From NCBI GenBank assembly GCA_040383485.1, contig JBEIDK010000021.1:1-37271 (forward strand): a stretch of DNA of 37,271 bases, written 5' to 3'. Origin of the DNA: JBEIDK01 sp040383485. Its GTDB lineage: Bacteria > Bacteroidota > Bacteroidia > UBA4408. Made by a program: the position numbers and the translations under genes. The notes under the pieces are model-generated. The model ran no database searches and was not told the origin of the DNA. It saw only the letters and a program-made list of their open reading frames with translations. Shown piece after piece: positions 1-8,366 of this stretch; within the stretch, counting starts at the first letter, position 1; every line of letters begins with the position of its first letter.

Positions 1-1
1 C

Positions 2-3000
2 TTAACAAATCCTGTGGGTGGTTCGGGTGCTACTTATGGTATTTTACATGCTGGTAATAGTACCGGCGGGCCTCATAGTGTTAATACCACAAGCAATAGA
101 ATTACTAATCTAACTGGTAATGGCACTGGAGCTACAGCTGGTATTTCAACAAATAACGTTGCCTCTCCAACTAGTTCTACCACTACTTCAACATCAAATA
201 CCATCAACAACATAACCACCAATGGTGCTGGTGCTACCTATGGTATTTTACATGCTGGCAATAGTACTGGAGGGCCGCACAATACCAATTCAGTAAGTAA
301 TACTATAAACACTATAACCACCAATGGTGCTGGTGCTACCTACGGTATTTTACATGCTGGCAATAGTACCGGTGGACCACGTGGTAGTAGTTCAGTAAGT
401 AATGTCATCACCAACATAACCACCAATGGTACTGGTGCTACATTTGGTATTTTACATGCTGGCAATAGTACAGGTGGGCCGCATAGCAGCAGTTCAGTAA
501 GCAATACCATCAACAATGTAAAAGGTACTGGTAGTGGTTCTACTTATGGTATTTTACATGCTGGCAATAGTACAGGTGGACCGCGAAGTGGATCAAGAGT
601 AGGAAACACAATTACCAATGTGAGTAATACTGGTAGTGGTAATACCTATGGTATTTTGCATGCTGGTAATAGTACTGGCGGCCCACACACTAACACAAGT
701 AACAATAATATTGTAAGAGGACTAAACACCGGAACAACAGGTAGCGGCGCCGTGTATGGTATTTTACATGCTGGCAATGGTACAACACACACACAAAGAA
801 TATCGGGCAACAAAGTAGAAAACTTACGTACCATTAGTGACTCTGCTGTAGGTATTAAAGTATCTGATAGCGATAGCATTAACATACAAGCTAACAGCAT
901 TGGTAAAATACGTAATGTAGGTACAGGAAAACTAACGGGTATTGAAGTAAACGATAATATTGCTACTCGAAAAGGTATCATCCAAAATAATGTAATTGGT
1001 GATATGCATACCACCAACTCTGCAGGAGCAACCGACCTAAGAGGAATTGACGTATTAGGCACAGCTGGAGCCACTCTAAAAGTATATTTTAATACTATAG
1101 TATTAAACGATAGCAATACAACTGCTGGATTTGGTTCGGCAGCGTTACTGTTTGACAATGCTAGTGTGCTTGATTTACGCAATAACATATTTATCAACAA
1201 CTCCGAAAATAGTACTGGAGGTGTTAGTGTTATTAAGCGTAGTGGTATTGGTAACAACATTGCTGCTGCTTCCGACAATAACCTATATTTTGTAAAAGAC
1301 TCTGCATTGGCCAGTAACTTTATATTTAGTGATGGTGTAACCAACTTACAAAACTTTAGTGCTTATAAAGCTTTTGCAATTGCTCAAAATAACAGAGAAC
1401 AAAGCAGTGTTGTGGAGAATACACAGTTTACAACTTTAGATGCTGCTTTAACAGGTTATTTAGAAATAAACCCAACCATGCCAACACTTGCAGAAAGTGG
1501 TGGTACGGTGAGTAATTTGGGTATAACAACCGACAAAAATGGTAACATCAGGTTTGGTGCTCTTGGATACACAGGAGCTGGTAACGCCAGTGATATTGGT
1601 GCCTTTGAAAGTAACATGACACCCGCATTACACGTTTGGTTGGGCAGAGTGTCAAACAACTGGCATACAGCTGCAAACTGGACGGGTAGTGTGTTACCTG
1701 TACCTAGTGATGATGTAACAATACCAAATATAGCGGTAAAGCCGGTGTTAAATAACTTTGCAGCAGTTAAAAACATGAGGGTGCAAAATGGTGCTACCAT
1801 TACTTTAACTGGGGCAGGTAGTAATTTGGCTTTCTCTGGTAGTGCCTCTACTTATGGCACTGCCCCTCAAAATTATGTGCGGGTAAAATCTACCACTATC
1901 CCTAATGCTACATCTAATGAACCGGTTCTTCAAACTTCAATCACTCCTGGGGCAACTTCAATTAGTGGTACTTGGTTAGTAGATAATTTTACCAAATTAA
2001 GTTCTGGCACTTTAACAATTGAGCCTGCTGCATCGTTGCAGGTTACTAAACTATTAACTAATTTAACTGGTACAATTAATACTAATGATAAGTTAGTGGT
2101 TCGTGCAATTGATGGCGTACTAAATGGTGAAACATTTGGTACTGGTCAAATAGTGAGTGGTACAGGTACTTACACGGGCAATGTAACTATTGAACGTAAA
2201 ATGGGTCCTACTGCTTATTCTGCAGCACACTATGTTTCTTCGCCTATAAGTAATGCAAATTCTGTAGCAGCTAACTATGGTGACGATTTTAGTGTTGTAG
2301 GTTCCCCATCAAACTATTTGTATACAAATAATGTAAATTACCAACCTAGCATTTGGCCAAACTCTTGGTATTATGATGTTGCTGCTACCAATAACAATCC
2401 TGGCGGTACAATTTGGAGAAATGGTATTGCTAAAACTATGGACGCTGGTCGTGGATTTAGTATAACAGTACCTGGCAATACACGTATTGATGTTGATGGT
2501 ACACCACAAAATGATGCTAGCATCTCATTAACTGGACTAGCACAAGGCAATAACCTAATTGGTAATCCATACCCTAGTACTATTGATGTTGATGCTTTTA
2601 TAACTGCTAATCAAGGTGATTTGAATTATGCAGCTGTTTACTATTACAATAATGGAAATTATGTGGTACGTGCTCAAGGTGCACAATCTCCCCTTGCGGG
2701 TAGTGTACAAGGTGCTGGCCTAAACGCAAGAACAATTGGTAATGCACAGTATATGGGTCATTCAACAGGTTTTTGGGTAGTAATGAGCAGTTCGCCAAAC
2801 ATTACTTTTAATAATACTATGCGCAAGTACGACTTCGGTAGCGGTATGTTCTTTAATACTGAGGAGCCTAGCTTATTACGTTTACAAGTTAGAGAAACTG
2901 CCATGCAAACCAACTTTGATGAGTGTGTATTAGGTGTGAAAGAAAATGCTGAAGATGGTCTTGACAAAACTGACATTGGTAAGTTGATGATGGCTGGTGA

Positions 3001-3574
3001 AACACACCCATACATATACACCATTGTTGATGGTACCAATACTGTTTTCAACTACCTTGCAGAAGGTACAGTAGGTAAAGTTATTCCAATAGGAGTGGTA
3101 GCACCAACTGCTGGTAACTGGACTATTGGTATAGACAACTCAAGTGCTGAATTTGTGAATGCACAAGAAGCATTGATGTTAGAAGACCGCAGCACAAGCC
3201 CAAGCACTTTTTACAACTTAAAAGCAAATGCTAATGTATCGTTTAACTTACCTGAAGGAAATGTTGGTAGCCGTTTCTTCTTGCATGTGGGCGATACAAA
3301 AGCGAGTAAAGTAGAAACAATTGCTAAAGCAAATAACAATGTTTCTATTTATACAAATAGCAATAAATTGTTTGTGAACTTTGGCACTGAAAAAGAAGGT
3401 GCAACAACAGTTGAAGTATTTAGTTTGGTGGGTCAACGTATGGTGAGCATAGATGCTACCTCTTACCAAGGCTTACGCGAAATAAATATGGGTAACGCTG
3501 CTGCTGGCACTTACTTAGTAAAAGTAACAAACGGCGATAATGTGTACACTGAGAAAATTGTTATTAGTAGATAA
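2..3574 (+). CDS. Secreted beta-helix repeat protein with T9SS sorting domain (5' truncated by window edge)
   Basis: The frame is open to the left edge, so the N-terminus and signal peptide lie outside the window; an internal GTG at 14 is not a convincing start. About 1190 residues are visible. The first ~260 are tandem 34-residue units carrying GILHAGNSTGGP followed by SNTINNI-like strands rich in N, T, S and G, as in right-handed parallel beta-helices. Beta-helix-like sequence continues to about residue 530. Near residue 546 a WLGRVSNNWHTAANW segment starts a module common in Bacteroidota surface proteins. The last ~90 residues (EVFSLVGQRM, GTYLVKV, EKIVIS) form a type A T9SS C-terminal domain. 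I infer a cell-surface or released adhesin-like or enzyme-like protein exported by the PorU/PorV machinery encoded nearby. The substrate or ligand is unknown. A strong terminator follows. Confidence 0.85.
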   Translation, partial: LTNPVGGSGATYGILHAGNSTGGPHSVNTTSNRITNLTGNGTGATAGISTNNVASPTSSTTTSTSNTINNITTNGAGATYGILHAGNSTGGPHNTNSVSNTINTITTNGAGATYGILHAGNSTGGPRGSSSVSNVITNITTNGTGATFGILHAGNSTGGPHSSSSVSNTINNVKGTGSGSTYGILHAGNSTGGPRSGSRVGNTITNVSNTGSGNTYGILHAGNSTGGPHTNTSNNNIVRGLNTGTTGSGAVYGILHAGNGTTHTQRISGNKVENLRTISDSAVGIKVSDSDSINIQANSIGKIRNVGTGKLTGIEVNDNIATRKGIIQNNVIGDMHTTNSAGATDLRGIDVLGTAGATLKVYFNTIVLNDSNTTAGFGSAALLFDNASVLDLRNNIFINNSENSTGGVSVIKRSGIGNNIAAASDNNLYFVKDSALASNFIFSDGVTNLQNFSAYKAFAIAQNNREQSSVVENTQFTTLDAALTGYLEINPTMPTLAESGGTVSNLGITTDKNGNIRFGALGYTGAGNASDIGAFESNMTPALHVWLGRVSNNWHTAANWTGSVLPVPSDDVTIPNIAVKPVLNNFAAVKNMRVQNGATITLTGAGSNLAFSGSASTYGTAPQNYVRVKSTTIPNATSNEPVLQTSITPGATSISGTWLVDNFTKLSSGTLTIEPAASLQVTKLLTNLTGTINTNDKLVVRAIDGVLNGETFGTGQIVSGTGTYTGNVTIERKMGPTAYSAAHYVSSPISNANSVAANYGDDFSVVGSPSNYLYTNNVNYQPSIWPNSWYYDVAATNNNPGGTIWRNGIAKTMDAGRGFSITVPGNTRIDVDGTPQNDASISLTGLAQGNNLIGNPYPSTIDVDAFITANQGDLNYAAVYYYNNGNYVVRAQGAQSPLAGSVQGAGLNARTIGNAQYMGHSTGFWVVMSSSPNITFNNTMRKYDFGSGMFFNTEEPSLLRLQVRETAMQTNFDECVLGVKENAEDGLDKTDIGKLMMAGETHPYIYTIVDGTNTVFNYLAEGTVGKVIPIGVVAPTAGNWTIGIDNSSAEFVNAQEALMLEDRSTSPSTFYNLKANANVSFNLPEGNVGSRFFLHVGDTKASKVETIAKANNNVSIYTNSNKLFVNFGTEKEGATTVEVFSLVGQRMVSIDATSYQGLREINMGNAAAGTYLVKVTNGDNVYTEKIVISR
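35..856 (+). repeat. 102-bp tandem repeats (34 residues each) in beta-helix gene
   Basis: The TAT/TAC/TTT codon that opens the GILHAGN motif recurs at 35, 239, 341, 443, 545, 647 and 755. The spacing is 102 bp except for a last step of 108 bp. A diverged unit (AGISTNN) fills the slot near 137. The DNA core ggtattttacatgctgg is almost invariant while the codons between cores vary. This suggests recent duplication or gene conversion within the array. One unit probably corresponds to one or two beta-helix coils. Confidence 0.9.
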
Positions 3575-3593
3575 TTATCAAACGATTAAAAAT

Positions 3594-3627
3594 AAAAAAG
3601 GCTACCCAACTTGGTAGCCTTTTTTGT
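3594..3627 (+). terminator. Rho-independent terminator after the beta-helix gene
   Basis: GGCTACC (3600-3606) pairs with GGTAGCC (3613-3619) across a 6-base loop. An A-run (3594-3599) on the left and a T-run (3620-3625) on the right extend the stem. The A/T symmetry means it could act in both directions. It lies 20 bases after the stop codon. Confidence 0.9.
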
Positions 3628-3677
3628 GAGAAAAAGGTAATAAAATGAGTTCAGTTTTTTATGATAAAAAAATCATG

Positions 3678-3685
3678 TAGGTTTG
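3678..3685 (+). promoter_or_regulatory. Candidate Bacteroidota -7 element upstream of the glycosyltransferase
   Basis: TAGGTTTG matches the TAnnTTTG consensus and lies 19 bases before the ATG at 3705, downstream of a terminator, so a promoter is expected here. No clear TTG is seen at the -33 position; only a T-run is present around 3655-3660. The identical octamer occurs before porV and paaB. Confidence 0.5.
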
Positions 3686-3704
3686 GGCAATTGCATAGTA
3701 ATTT

Positions 3705-4883
3705 ATGAAGATATTATTCTTGACTTCACGTATTCCATATCCGCTTGATAAAGGAGACAAGTTACGTGCCTATCATTTTATTAAAGAGTTATCACTTAAT
3801 AACAATATTATATTATGTGCAATTAATGATTCTAAAACTCAAGCTGGTACTATTGAACACCTGAGTCAATACTGCGAAAAAATATATGTTTATAATCTAA
3901 CTAAATTTCAAATTTTAATTAGCCTTCTAAAAAATATTTTAAATAAGTTGCCCTTTCAAGTTGCTTATTTCACGAATAATAATTTTAAGAGAAAGATTAA
4001 TGAAGTAGTAAAAAATGAGAAACCTGATATTATTTTTTATCAGTTAATTAGGATGTCAGAATATGCAAGAGATAATAGCATTCCAAAGGTTATCGACTAT
4101 ATGGATGTCCTGAGTATTGGGATTGAAAAAAGAATAGAAAAGGAGGTTTGGTTAAAAAAATATTTATTAATACTTGAATATGCAAGATTAAAAAATTACG
4201 AATTCGAGGTATTTAAATTATATAAAAAACATTTTATTATAACAGAACAAGACCGTGAATTAATTCCTCATCCGAACAGAAATGAAATAGAAATTATTTC
4301 GAATGGTGTAGACTTAAGCTACTATAAGCCATCCTCATCTGCTAATAAAAAAGAATTTGAAGTAGTTTTTTCCGGTAATATGGCTTATCCACCAAACATA
4401 GAAGGTGCTCTATTTTTAGTTGAAAAAATAATGCCTTTAGTTTGGGCAACATATCCAGATTCTAGAGTTGTTATTGTTGGCACTTCACCAACCAAAAAAA
4501 TACAATCTCTAGCATCAAAAAATGTTATCATAACAGGAAAAGTAGATGACATTAGAGAATATTTTTATCTGTCAAAAATATTTGTGGGTCCATTATTTAT
4601 GAATACCGGATTGCAGAATAAGCTATTAGAAGCAATGGCCTGCTTTACTCCTTGTATTACAACTACCGAGGCTAATAATGCACTTAAAGCAGATGCAAAC
4701 ATAGAGCTATTAATAGCAAATAGTGAAACAGAGTTTGCAAAAAAAATTATTGAATTATTAGAAAATGAAAATCTAAGAGAACTTTTGGCAGATAAAGCCT
4801 ATAAATTTATTATTTCTAATCACAAATGGTCAGTCATAGCAGGTAACCTCAGTCAAATATTACTAAAATTAAAAAATGAATAA
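3705..4883 (+). CDS. Glycosyltransferase family 4 protein
   Basis: This 392-residue cytoplasmic or membrane-associated GT-B glycosyltransferase should transfer a sugar from a nucleotide-sugar donor, probably in surface polysaccharide or glycoprotein synthesis. The N-terminus reads KILFLTSRIPYPLDKGDKLR, typical of the GT4 subgroup related to the stp1/PEP-CTERM-associated sugar transferases. The second Rossmann half has FSGNMAYPPNIEGA, then VVIVGTSP, then GLQNKLLEAMA. This last stretch is where family 4 enzymes place the acidic donor-binding residues. Donor and acceptor cannot be read from the sequence. The stop overlaps the start of rimM by 8 bases, so the two are probably co-transcribed. There is no other polysaccharide gene nearby. 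An ATG start with an A/T-rich leader is typical for this phylum. Confidence 0.85.
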   Translation: MKILFLTSRIPYPLDKGDKLRAYHFIKELSLNNNIILCAINDSKTQAGTIEHLSQYCEKIYVYNLTKFQILISLLKNILNKLPFQVAYFTNNNFKRKINEVVKNEKPDIIFYQLIRMSEYARDNSIPKVIDYMDVLSIGIEKRIEKEVWLKKYLLILEYARLKNYEFEVFKLYKKHFIITEQDRELIPHPNRNEIEIISNGVDLSYYKPSSSANKKEFEVVFSGNMAYPPNIEGALFLVEKIMPLVWATYPDSRVVIVGTSPTKKIQSLASKNVIITGKVDDIREYFYLSKIFVGPLFMNTGLQNKLLEAMACFTPCITTTEANNALKADANIELLIANSETEFAKKIIELLENENLRELLADKAYKFIISNHKWSVIAGNLSQILLKLKNE

Positions 4884-5415
4884 AGAAGATGTTTATTACC
4901 TAGGATATGTATCAGGAAAACATGGAATTGGCAATAGTTTAACAATAAAATTGGATGTTGACAATGCAAATGACTATTCAAATTTAGATGGTGTTTTTGT
5001 TGAACTTAGCAATAGTCTGATGCCTTTGTTTGTAAGTAACTCTAAACCACATAAAAGTAAAGAACTAATTATAGAAATTGAAGATGTATCTGATGTTAGG
5101 ATTTTTGTTGGCTGTTCGGTATACTTGCCGCTAGAACAATTGCCAAAACTAGAAGGGAAAAAGTTTTATTTTCACGAAATTATTGGATATAAAGCTATTG
5201 ACCTTAGAGCTGGCGCAATTGGAATAATTGAAGATGTTCTTGATTATCCTCACCAGCAAATCTTTTCAATAAAATTTAATGCAAAAGAAATATTGATTCC
5301 AATAATTGACGATTTTATAGTTGAAGTTAATAAGCAAGAAAAAAAAATTATATTAAATGCTCCTGATGGACTTATAGATATTTACTTAACTAAAAATAAC
5401 CCAGAAGAAGAATAG
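4876..5415 (+). CDS. rimM: Ribosome maturation factor RimM
   Basis: This 179-residue protein helps 30S subunit assembly by binding ribosomal protein S19 and acting on the 16S rRNA 3' domain. The N-terminal RimM domain begins with YYLGYVSGKHGIGNSL, matching the conserved G-x-HG start. A linker with YLPLEQLPKLEGKKFYFHE leads into a PRC-barrel domain (GYKAIDLRAGAIGIIEDVLD, then EILIPIIDDFI and the terminal GLIDIYL). Length is normal for the family. It overlaps the upstream glycosyltransferase by 8 bases, which suggests translational coupling. In many Bacteroidota rimM follows rpsP; no rpsP is seen here. The identification rests on motif order and is fairly secure. Confidence 0.88.
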   Translation: MNKEDVYYLGYVSGKHGIGNSLTIKLDVDNANDYSNLDGVFVELSNSLMPLFVSNSKPHKSKELIIEIEDVSDVRIFVGCSVYLPLEQLPKLEGKKFYFHEIIGYKAIDLRAGAIGIIEDVLDYPHQQIFSIKFNAKEILIPIIDDFIVEVNKQEKKIILNAPDGLIDIYLTKNNPEEE

Positions 5416-5436
5416 AAATCAGTCAATCTGATTGAT

Positions 5437-5511
5437 AATACCGATGTGATATACGTAATGGTCCAAATTTGCTTTGCTGCGTTTGCTCCAAACATCTTTC
5501 CTATCGGTATT
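5437..5511. repeat. Spaced inverted repeat between rimM and gldJ
   Basis: AATACCGAT (5437-5445) is perfectly complemented by ATCGGTATT (5503-5511) with 57 bases between. The interior contains ccaaatttgctttgctgcg and tttgctccaaac, which are more GC-rich than the surrounding A/T-rich DNA. The site lies in the 215-base gap between the convergent genes rimM and gldJ. There is no T-run next to either arm. It may be a structured transcript end or a small dispersed repeat. Confidence 0.5.
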
Positions 5512-5630
5512 CACCACTGTAAGAATTGTAAATTATTGACATAATTCACAAATCATATTGGTATAAAATTAAATACCGTAAAATAAAAGTATATTTAGAT
5601 GTCAACTTAAATTACCATAAATAATTGAAA

Positions 5631-7175
5631 TTATTTTTTTGGTGCTCCTAATCCAACTGGGCTTCCGACTCTTGTCATAGCACATCTAAATCCAATGTAA
5701 TCGGTACTTAATTTTTCGTCTAAGAACCTTCTTGTACCGGGATTCATATAATAAACACGATCCTTCCAAGAGCCTCCTTTGTAAACATGTGATTTGTCGT
5801 CAATCATACTGGTTGCACCATATTTATACATACCATCCGATTCTTGTTTCTCAGGTTCAGGCTTGGCCTTCCAATCATCTGTTACTTGACTCTGAATATC
5901 ACCATCTAATTCGTTAATATTATCCGCACGACGGTAGTTTCTTCTCTCATTTAAATTATCTTTTTCTACGTCAACATTTCTCCATTTAACTTGTCCTGGT
6001 AAACCTAAAATTTGCCCTGTAACAGTATCCTTTAGTACTTCTTCAAGTTTTGCATCAATCTGTCCTTCATCATTTAGGACTTTTGTCTTAAAAACGTTAC
6101 CACGAAAAGAACGGAAATCTGTTTTGTCTTCATTTGTTAATGGTCTGTAAACATCCATTACCCATTCAGAAACATTACCAGCCATATTATACAATCCGTA
6201 ATCATTTGGCCAGTATGAAAGCACAGGTGCCGTAATATCAGCATTATCATTTAAATTGCCTGCAACACCCATATTGTCGCCTCTTCCACGCTTATAATTA
6301 GCCATCATTTGTCCAATATTTGCTTCTTGGTCATTCCTTACATAATGTCCGTTCCAAGGGTATAATCTCCTATCAGTAATGTTTTCGTCAGTATTATTTC
6401 CTATCAAAGCTAAAGCAGAAAATTCCCATTCAGCTTCAGTTGGCAGCCTATAACGTGGAAGTAGAACACCATCTTCCATTCTTACCTTTCTTTCACCGCT
6501 TCCTTTTGGATTGTAATCAGGTAATAATTTATTTACAGTACCCTCATATTGCCCAGCTAAATATGCATCTGTGTTAAAGTTATTTTGATTGACCCAATTT
6601 GCAGGGTCAAAGGTCAATACTCCATCACGAATAAGTATCATTTCATTTACACGGTCAGTCCTCCATGAACAGAAATCATTTGCTTGTAACCAATTTACTC
6701 CAACAACAGGGTACTCAGCAAAAGCTGGATGACGAAGGTAATATTCTACATAAGGTTCATTGAATGCTAGCTTATCGCGCCATACTAAAGTATCAGGTAG
6801 TGCTTTCTTTAATACTTCTGGATAATCAGTACCATAAACATTACGTAACCAATATAAATATTCTCTGTAATGAATATTTGTAACCTCTGATTCGTCCATG
6901 TAAAATGAAGAAATGGTAACTTTACGTGGAATACTATTCCAATCATAAAGCACGTCTTGTTCTACTCGACCCATTGTAAAAGAACCTCCTTCTATAAGAA
7001 CTAAACCAGGACCTGTTTCTTGCTCAACATAAGGAACTTTTTCAAAACCTCCATTGTCAGAGTTATTATACTCCCAACCAGTAGAATTTGAAATGTCTTT
7101 ACTACATGAAGAGAGTAGGAGAGCAATTGCAAATGCAACAAAAATGTTAGCAATTTTTTTTATGTTCATATTCAT
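5631..7175 (-). CDS. gldJ: Gliding motility / T9SS lipoprotein GldJ
   Basis: This 514-residue protein is a lipoprotein of the T9SS and gliding apparatus; in characterised Bacteroidota GldJ stabilises the motor components and is needed for secretion. A signal peptide ends in LLLSSC with Cys24 as the lipidated residue. STGWEYNN follows closely, as in GldJ. The rest is a formylglycine-generating-enzyme-like (SUMF1) fold: PGLVLIEGGSFTMG, YMDESEVTN, PVVGVNWLQANDFCSWR, RLPTEAEWEFSAL, NMAGNVSEWVMDVY and HVYKGGSWKDR ending in GFRCAM. The SUMF1 fold is structural in this family and no oxidase activity is implied. GldK is the main alternative, but the TGW start and the adjacency to porU and porV favour GldJ. 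It lies 101 bases downstream of porP on the same strand. A second ATG two codons in is possible. Confidence 0.88.
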   Translation of the reverse strand: MNMNIKKIANIFVAFAIALLLSSCSKDISNSTGWEYNNSDNGGFEKVPYVEQETGPGLVLIEGGSFTMGRVEQDVLYDWNSIPRKVTISSFYMDESEVTNIHYREYLYWLRNVYGTDYPEVLKKALPDTLVWRDKLAFNEPYVEYYLRHPAFAEYPVVGVNWLQANDFCSWRTDRVNEMILIRDGVLTFDPANWVNQNNFNTDAYLAGQYEGTVNKLLPDYNPKGSGERKVRMEDGVLLPRYRLPTEAEWEFSALALIGNNTDENITDRRLYPWNGHYVRNDQEANIGQMMANYKRGRGDNMGVAGNLNDNADITAPVLSYWPNDYGLYNMAGNVSEWVMDVYRPLTNEDKTDFRSFRGNVFKTKVLNDEGQIDAKLEEVLKDTVTGQILGLPGQVKWRNVDVEKDNLNERRNYRRADNINELDGDIQSQVTDDWKAKPEPEKQESDGMYKYGATSMIDDKSHVYKGGSWKDRVYYMNPGTRRFLDEKLSTDYIGFRCAMTRVGSPVGLGAPKK

Positions 7176-7276
7176 GATAATTAATTAATCTAATAATTAC
7201 AAAACGCTAAAATAGAAAAAATATTGTTTGAAAATAATCTTTTTACAGAAAGTTGTTTAAAAAGGTTACAAAAATA

Positions 7277-8227
7277 TTAGAAGGCTGGACAATTTGTGGT
7301 ATTAAAGGTCTTCTTTGGTTTTTTACAAAACAACTTATAGCTTGCAGAAATTTCATGAGAGCCTTGAGAATTTCGCAATTTTGAAATGGTTATATCATAG
7401 CTATATCCAAACTTGAAACCTCTCATTTGAAAACCCACCAAAGCAATTAGAGCATCCCCATTTCTATACCATAAACCCGAAACAAAGGGTCCTTTTGTAA
7501 AATATAACCCTAAATTTAAAGTCTGGAAAGTGGCTTGCTGCTGAAAAATTATATTAGGAGAAATTGATGTTTCATTATCAATATTAAAAAATGCTCCAGC
7601 ATTTACAGTCAATTTCATTGGTAGTAAGCTACTGTTATTCATTATAAAAGACTGGTCAGGTTGTGTAATATGATGTACAGCGACTCCTCCAAAAAACTTT
7701 TTGCTAAAACCGAGGACTCCAGCAGAAAAATCAACATAATCTTTTGTTAAAACTGGGAATGATTCAGCAGTTTTTAATACAAACCCATATTTAGTATCAA
7801 TCATATCGGAAAAAGAAAATTTTGATGGGTCTATTCTTGATTGATTATAAGTTATTTGTAGCCCTGCCCTCATAGAAAAATTACGACTTAAACTTAATTG
7901 GTATGAATAAAAACCACTAATGGCATTTGAACCAATTGAATTTTGACCAGCCCTATCGCTTGTAAACATAACACCTATTCCTCCATTTAAATCATCTAAA
8001 TGACGGTCGAAAGAAGCAGAATAAGTAACAAAATTTCCTGCTAATCCAGGCCACTGATTTCTATAATTTGCAACAAACCTTGGACAACGAACTGATCCAG
8101 CATAAGCTGGATTAAGATATAAGGGATTGGCATAAAACTGGGTAAAGTGCAAATCTTGTGAATTTACATCATAAGATATAAAAACTGATAATGCTAATAC
8201 TATTAATCTCGATATTTTTTTCGACAT
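7277..8227 (-). CDS. porP: PorP/SprF family T9SS outer-membrane protein
   Basis: This 316-residue outer-membrane beta-barrel protein belongs to the PorP/SprF family. Members support T9SS secretion: PorP connects to the PorK/PorN ring, and SprF helps export SprB-type adhesins. The signal peptide ends near VNSQ. The mature protein begins with the family signature DLHFTQFYANPLYLNPAYAG, then YRNQWPGL, YSASFDRH, GGIGVMFTSDRAG and a C-terminal set of strands. I chose the ATG at 8227 (MSKKISRL) because the frame upstream of it offers only a TTG six codons earlier. It appears to be first in a porP-gldJ transcript and is divergent from porU. PorP-type and SprF-type members cannot be separated from this sequence alone. 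Confidence 0.9.
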   Translation of the reverse strand: MSKKISRLIVLALSVFISYDVNSQDLHFTQFYANPLYLNPAYAGSVRCPRFVANYRNQWPGLAGNFVTYSASFDRHLDDLNGGIGVMFTSDRAGQNSIGSNAISGFYSYQLSLSRNFSMRAGLQITYNQSRIDPSKFSFSDMIDTKYGFVLKTAESFPVLTKDYVDFSAGVLGFSKKFFGGVAVHHITQPDQSFIMNNSSLLPMKLTVNAGAFFNIDNETSISPNIIFQQQATFQTLNLGLYFTKGPFVSGLWYRNGDALIALVGFQMRGFKFGYSYDITISKLRNSQGSHEISASYKLFCKKPKKTFNTTNCPAF

Positions 8228-8258
8228 AAGTTTTGACCTTTTCAAAAAAGTTATTTTA

Positions 8259-8318
8259 CAAACATATTTTATTAACCCTTAATACACAAATATATTTTTT
8301 ATTTTTTAGATTCGACAA
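8259..8318 (-). promoter_or_regulatory. Two overlapping candidate promoters for porP-gldJ
   Basis: Reading the minus strand, TATGTTTG (8266-8259) has TTG (8289-8287) 20 bases upstream. A second box, TATATTTG (8294-8287), has TTG (8318-8316) 21 bases upstream. Both fit the Bacteroidota -33/-7 pattern. The -33 of the first overlaps the end of the -7 of the second. The leader before the ATG at 8227 would be about 25 or 50 bases long. Confidence 0.55.
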
Positions 8319-8348
8319 TAATTTCTTAACATCTTCGTTTATTAGCAC

Positions 8349-8363
8349 TTATTATTATTATTA
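8349..8363. repeat. (TTA)5 microsatellite just upstream of porU
   Basis: Five perfect TTA units are followed by TTC and then immediately by the porU ATG at 8367. A triplet tract in this position could change the ribosome-loading region by slippage without affecting the reading frame. Confidence 0.8.
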
Positions 8364-8366
8364 TTC

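Noticed and set aside
646..1344. 232-residue minus-strand open frame inside the beta-helix gene
   Set aside because: It is antisense to a strongly repetitive Thr/Asn/Gly coding region and has no domain or promoter. The plus-strand protein has clear repeats and a T9SS tail.
5417..5433. Small hairpin AATCAG-TCAAT-CTGATT right after rimM considered as a terminator
   Set aside because: Only six A/T-rich pairs and no T-run follow; too weak to call.
8228..8245. Six-codon extension of PorP from a TTG at 8245
   Set aside because: The ATG at 8227 already gives a complete signal peptide, and ATG is much more frequent.
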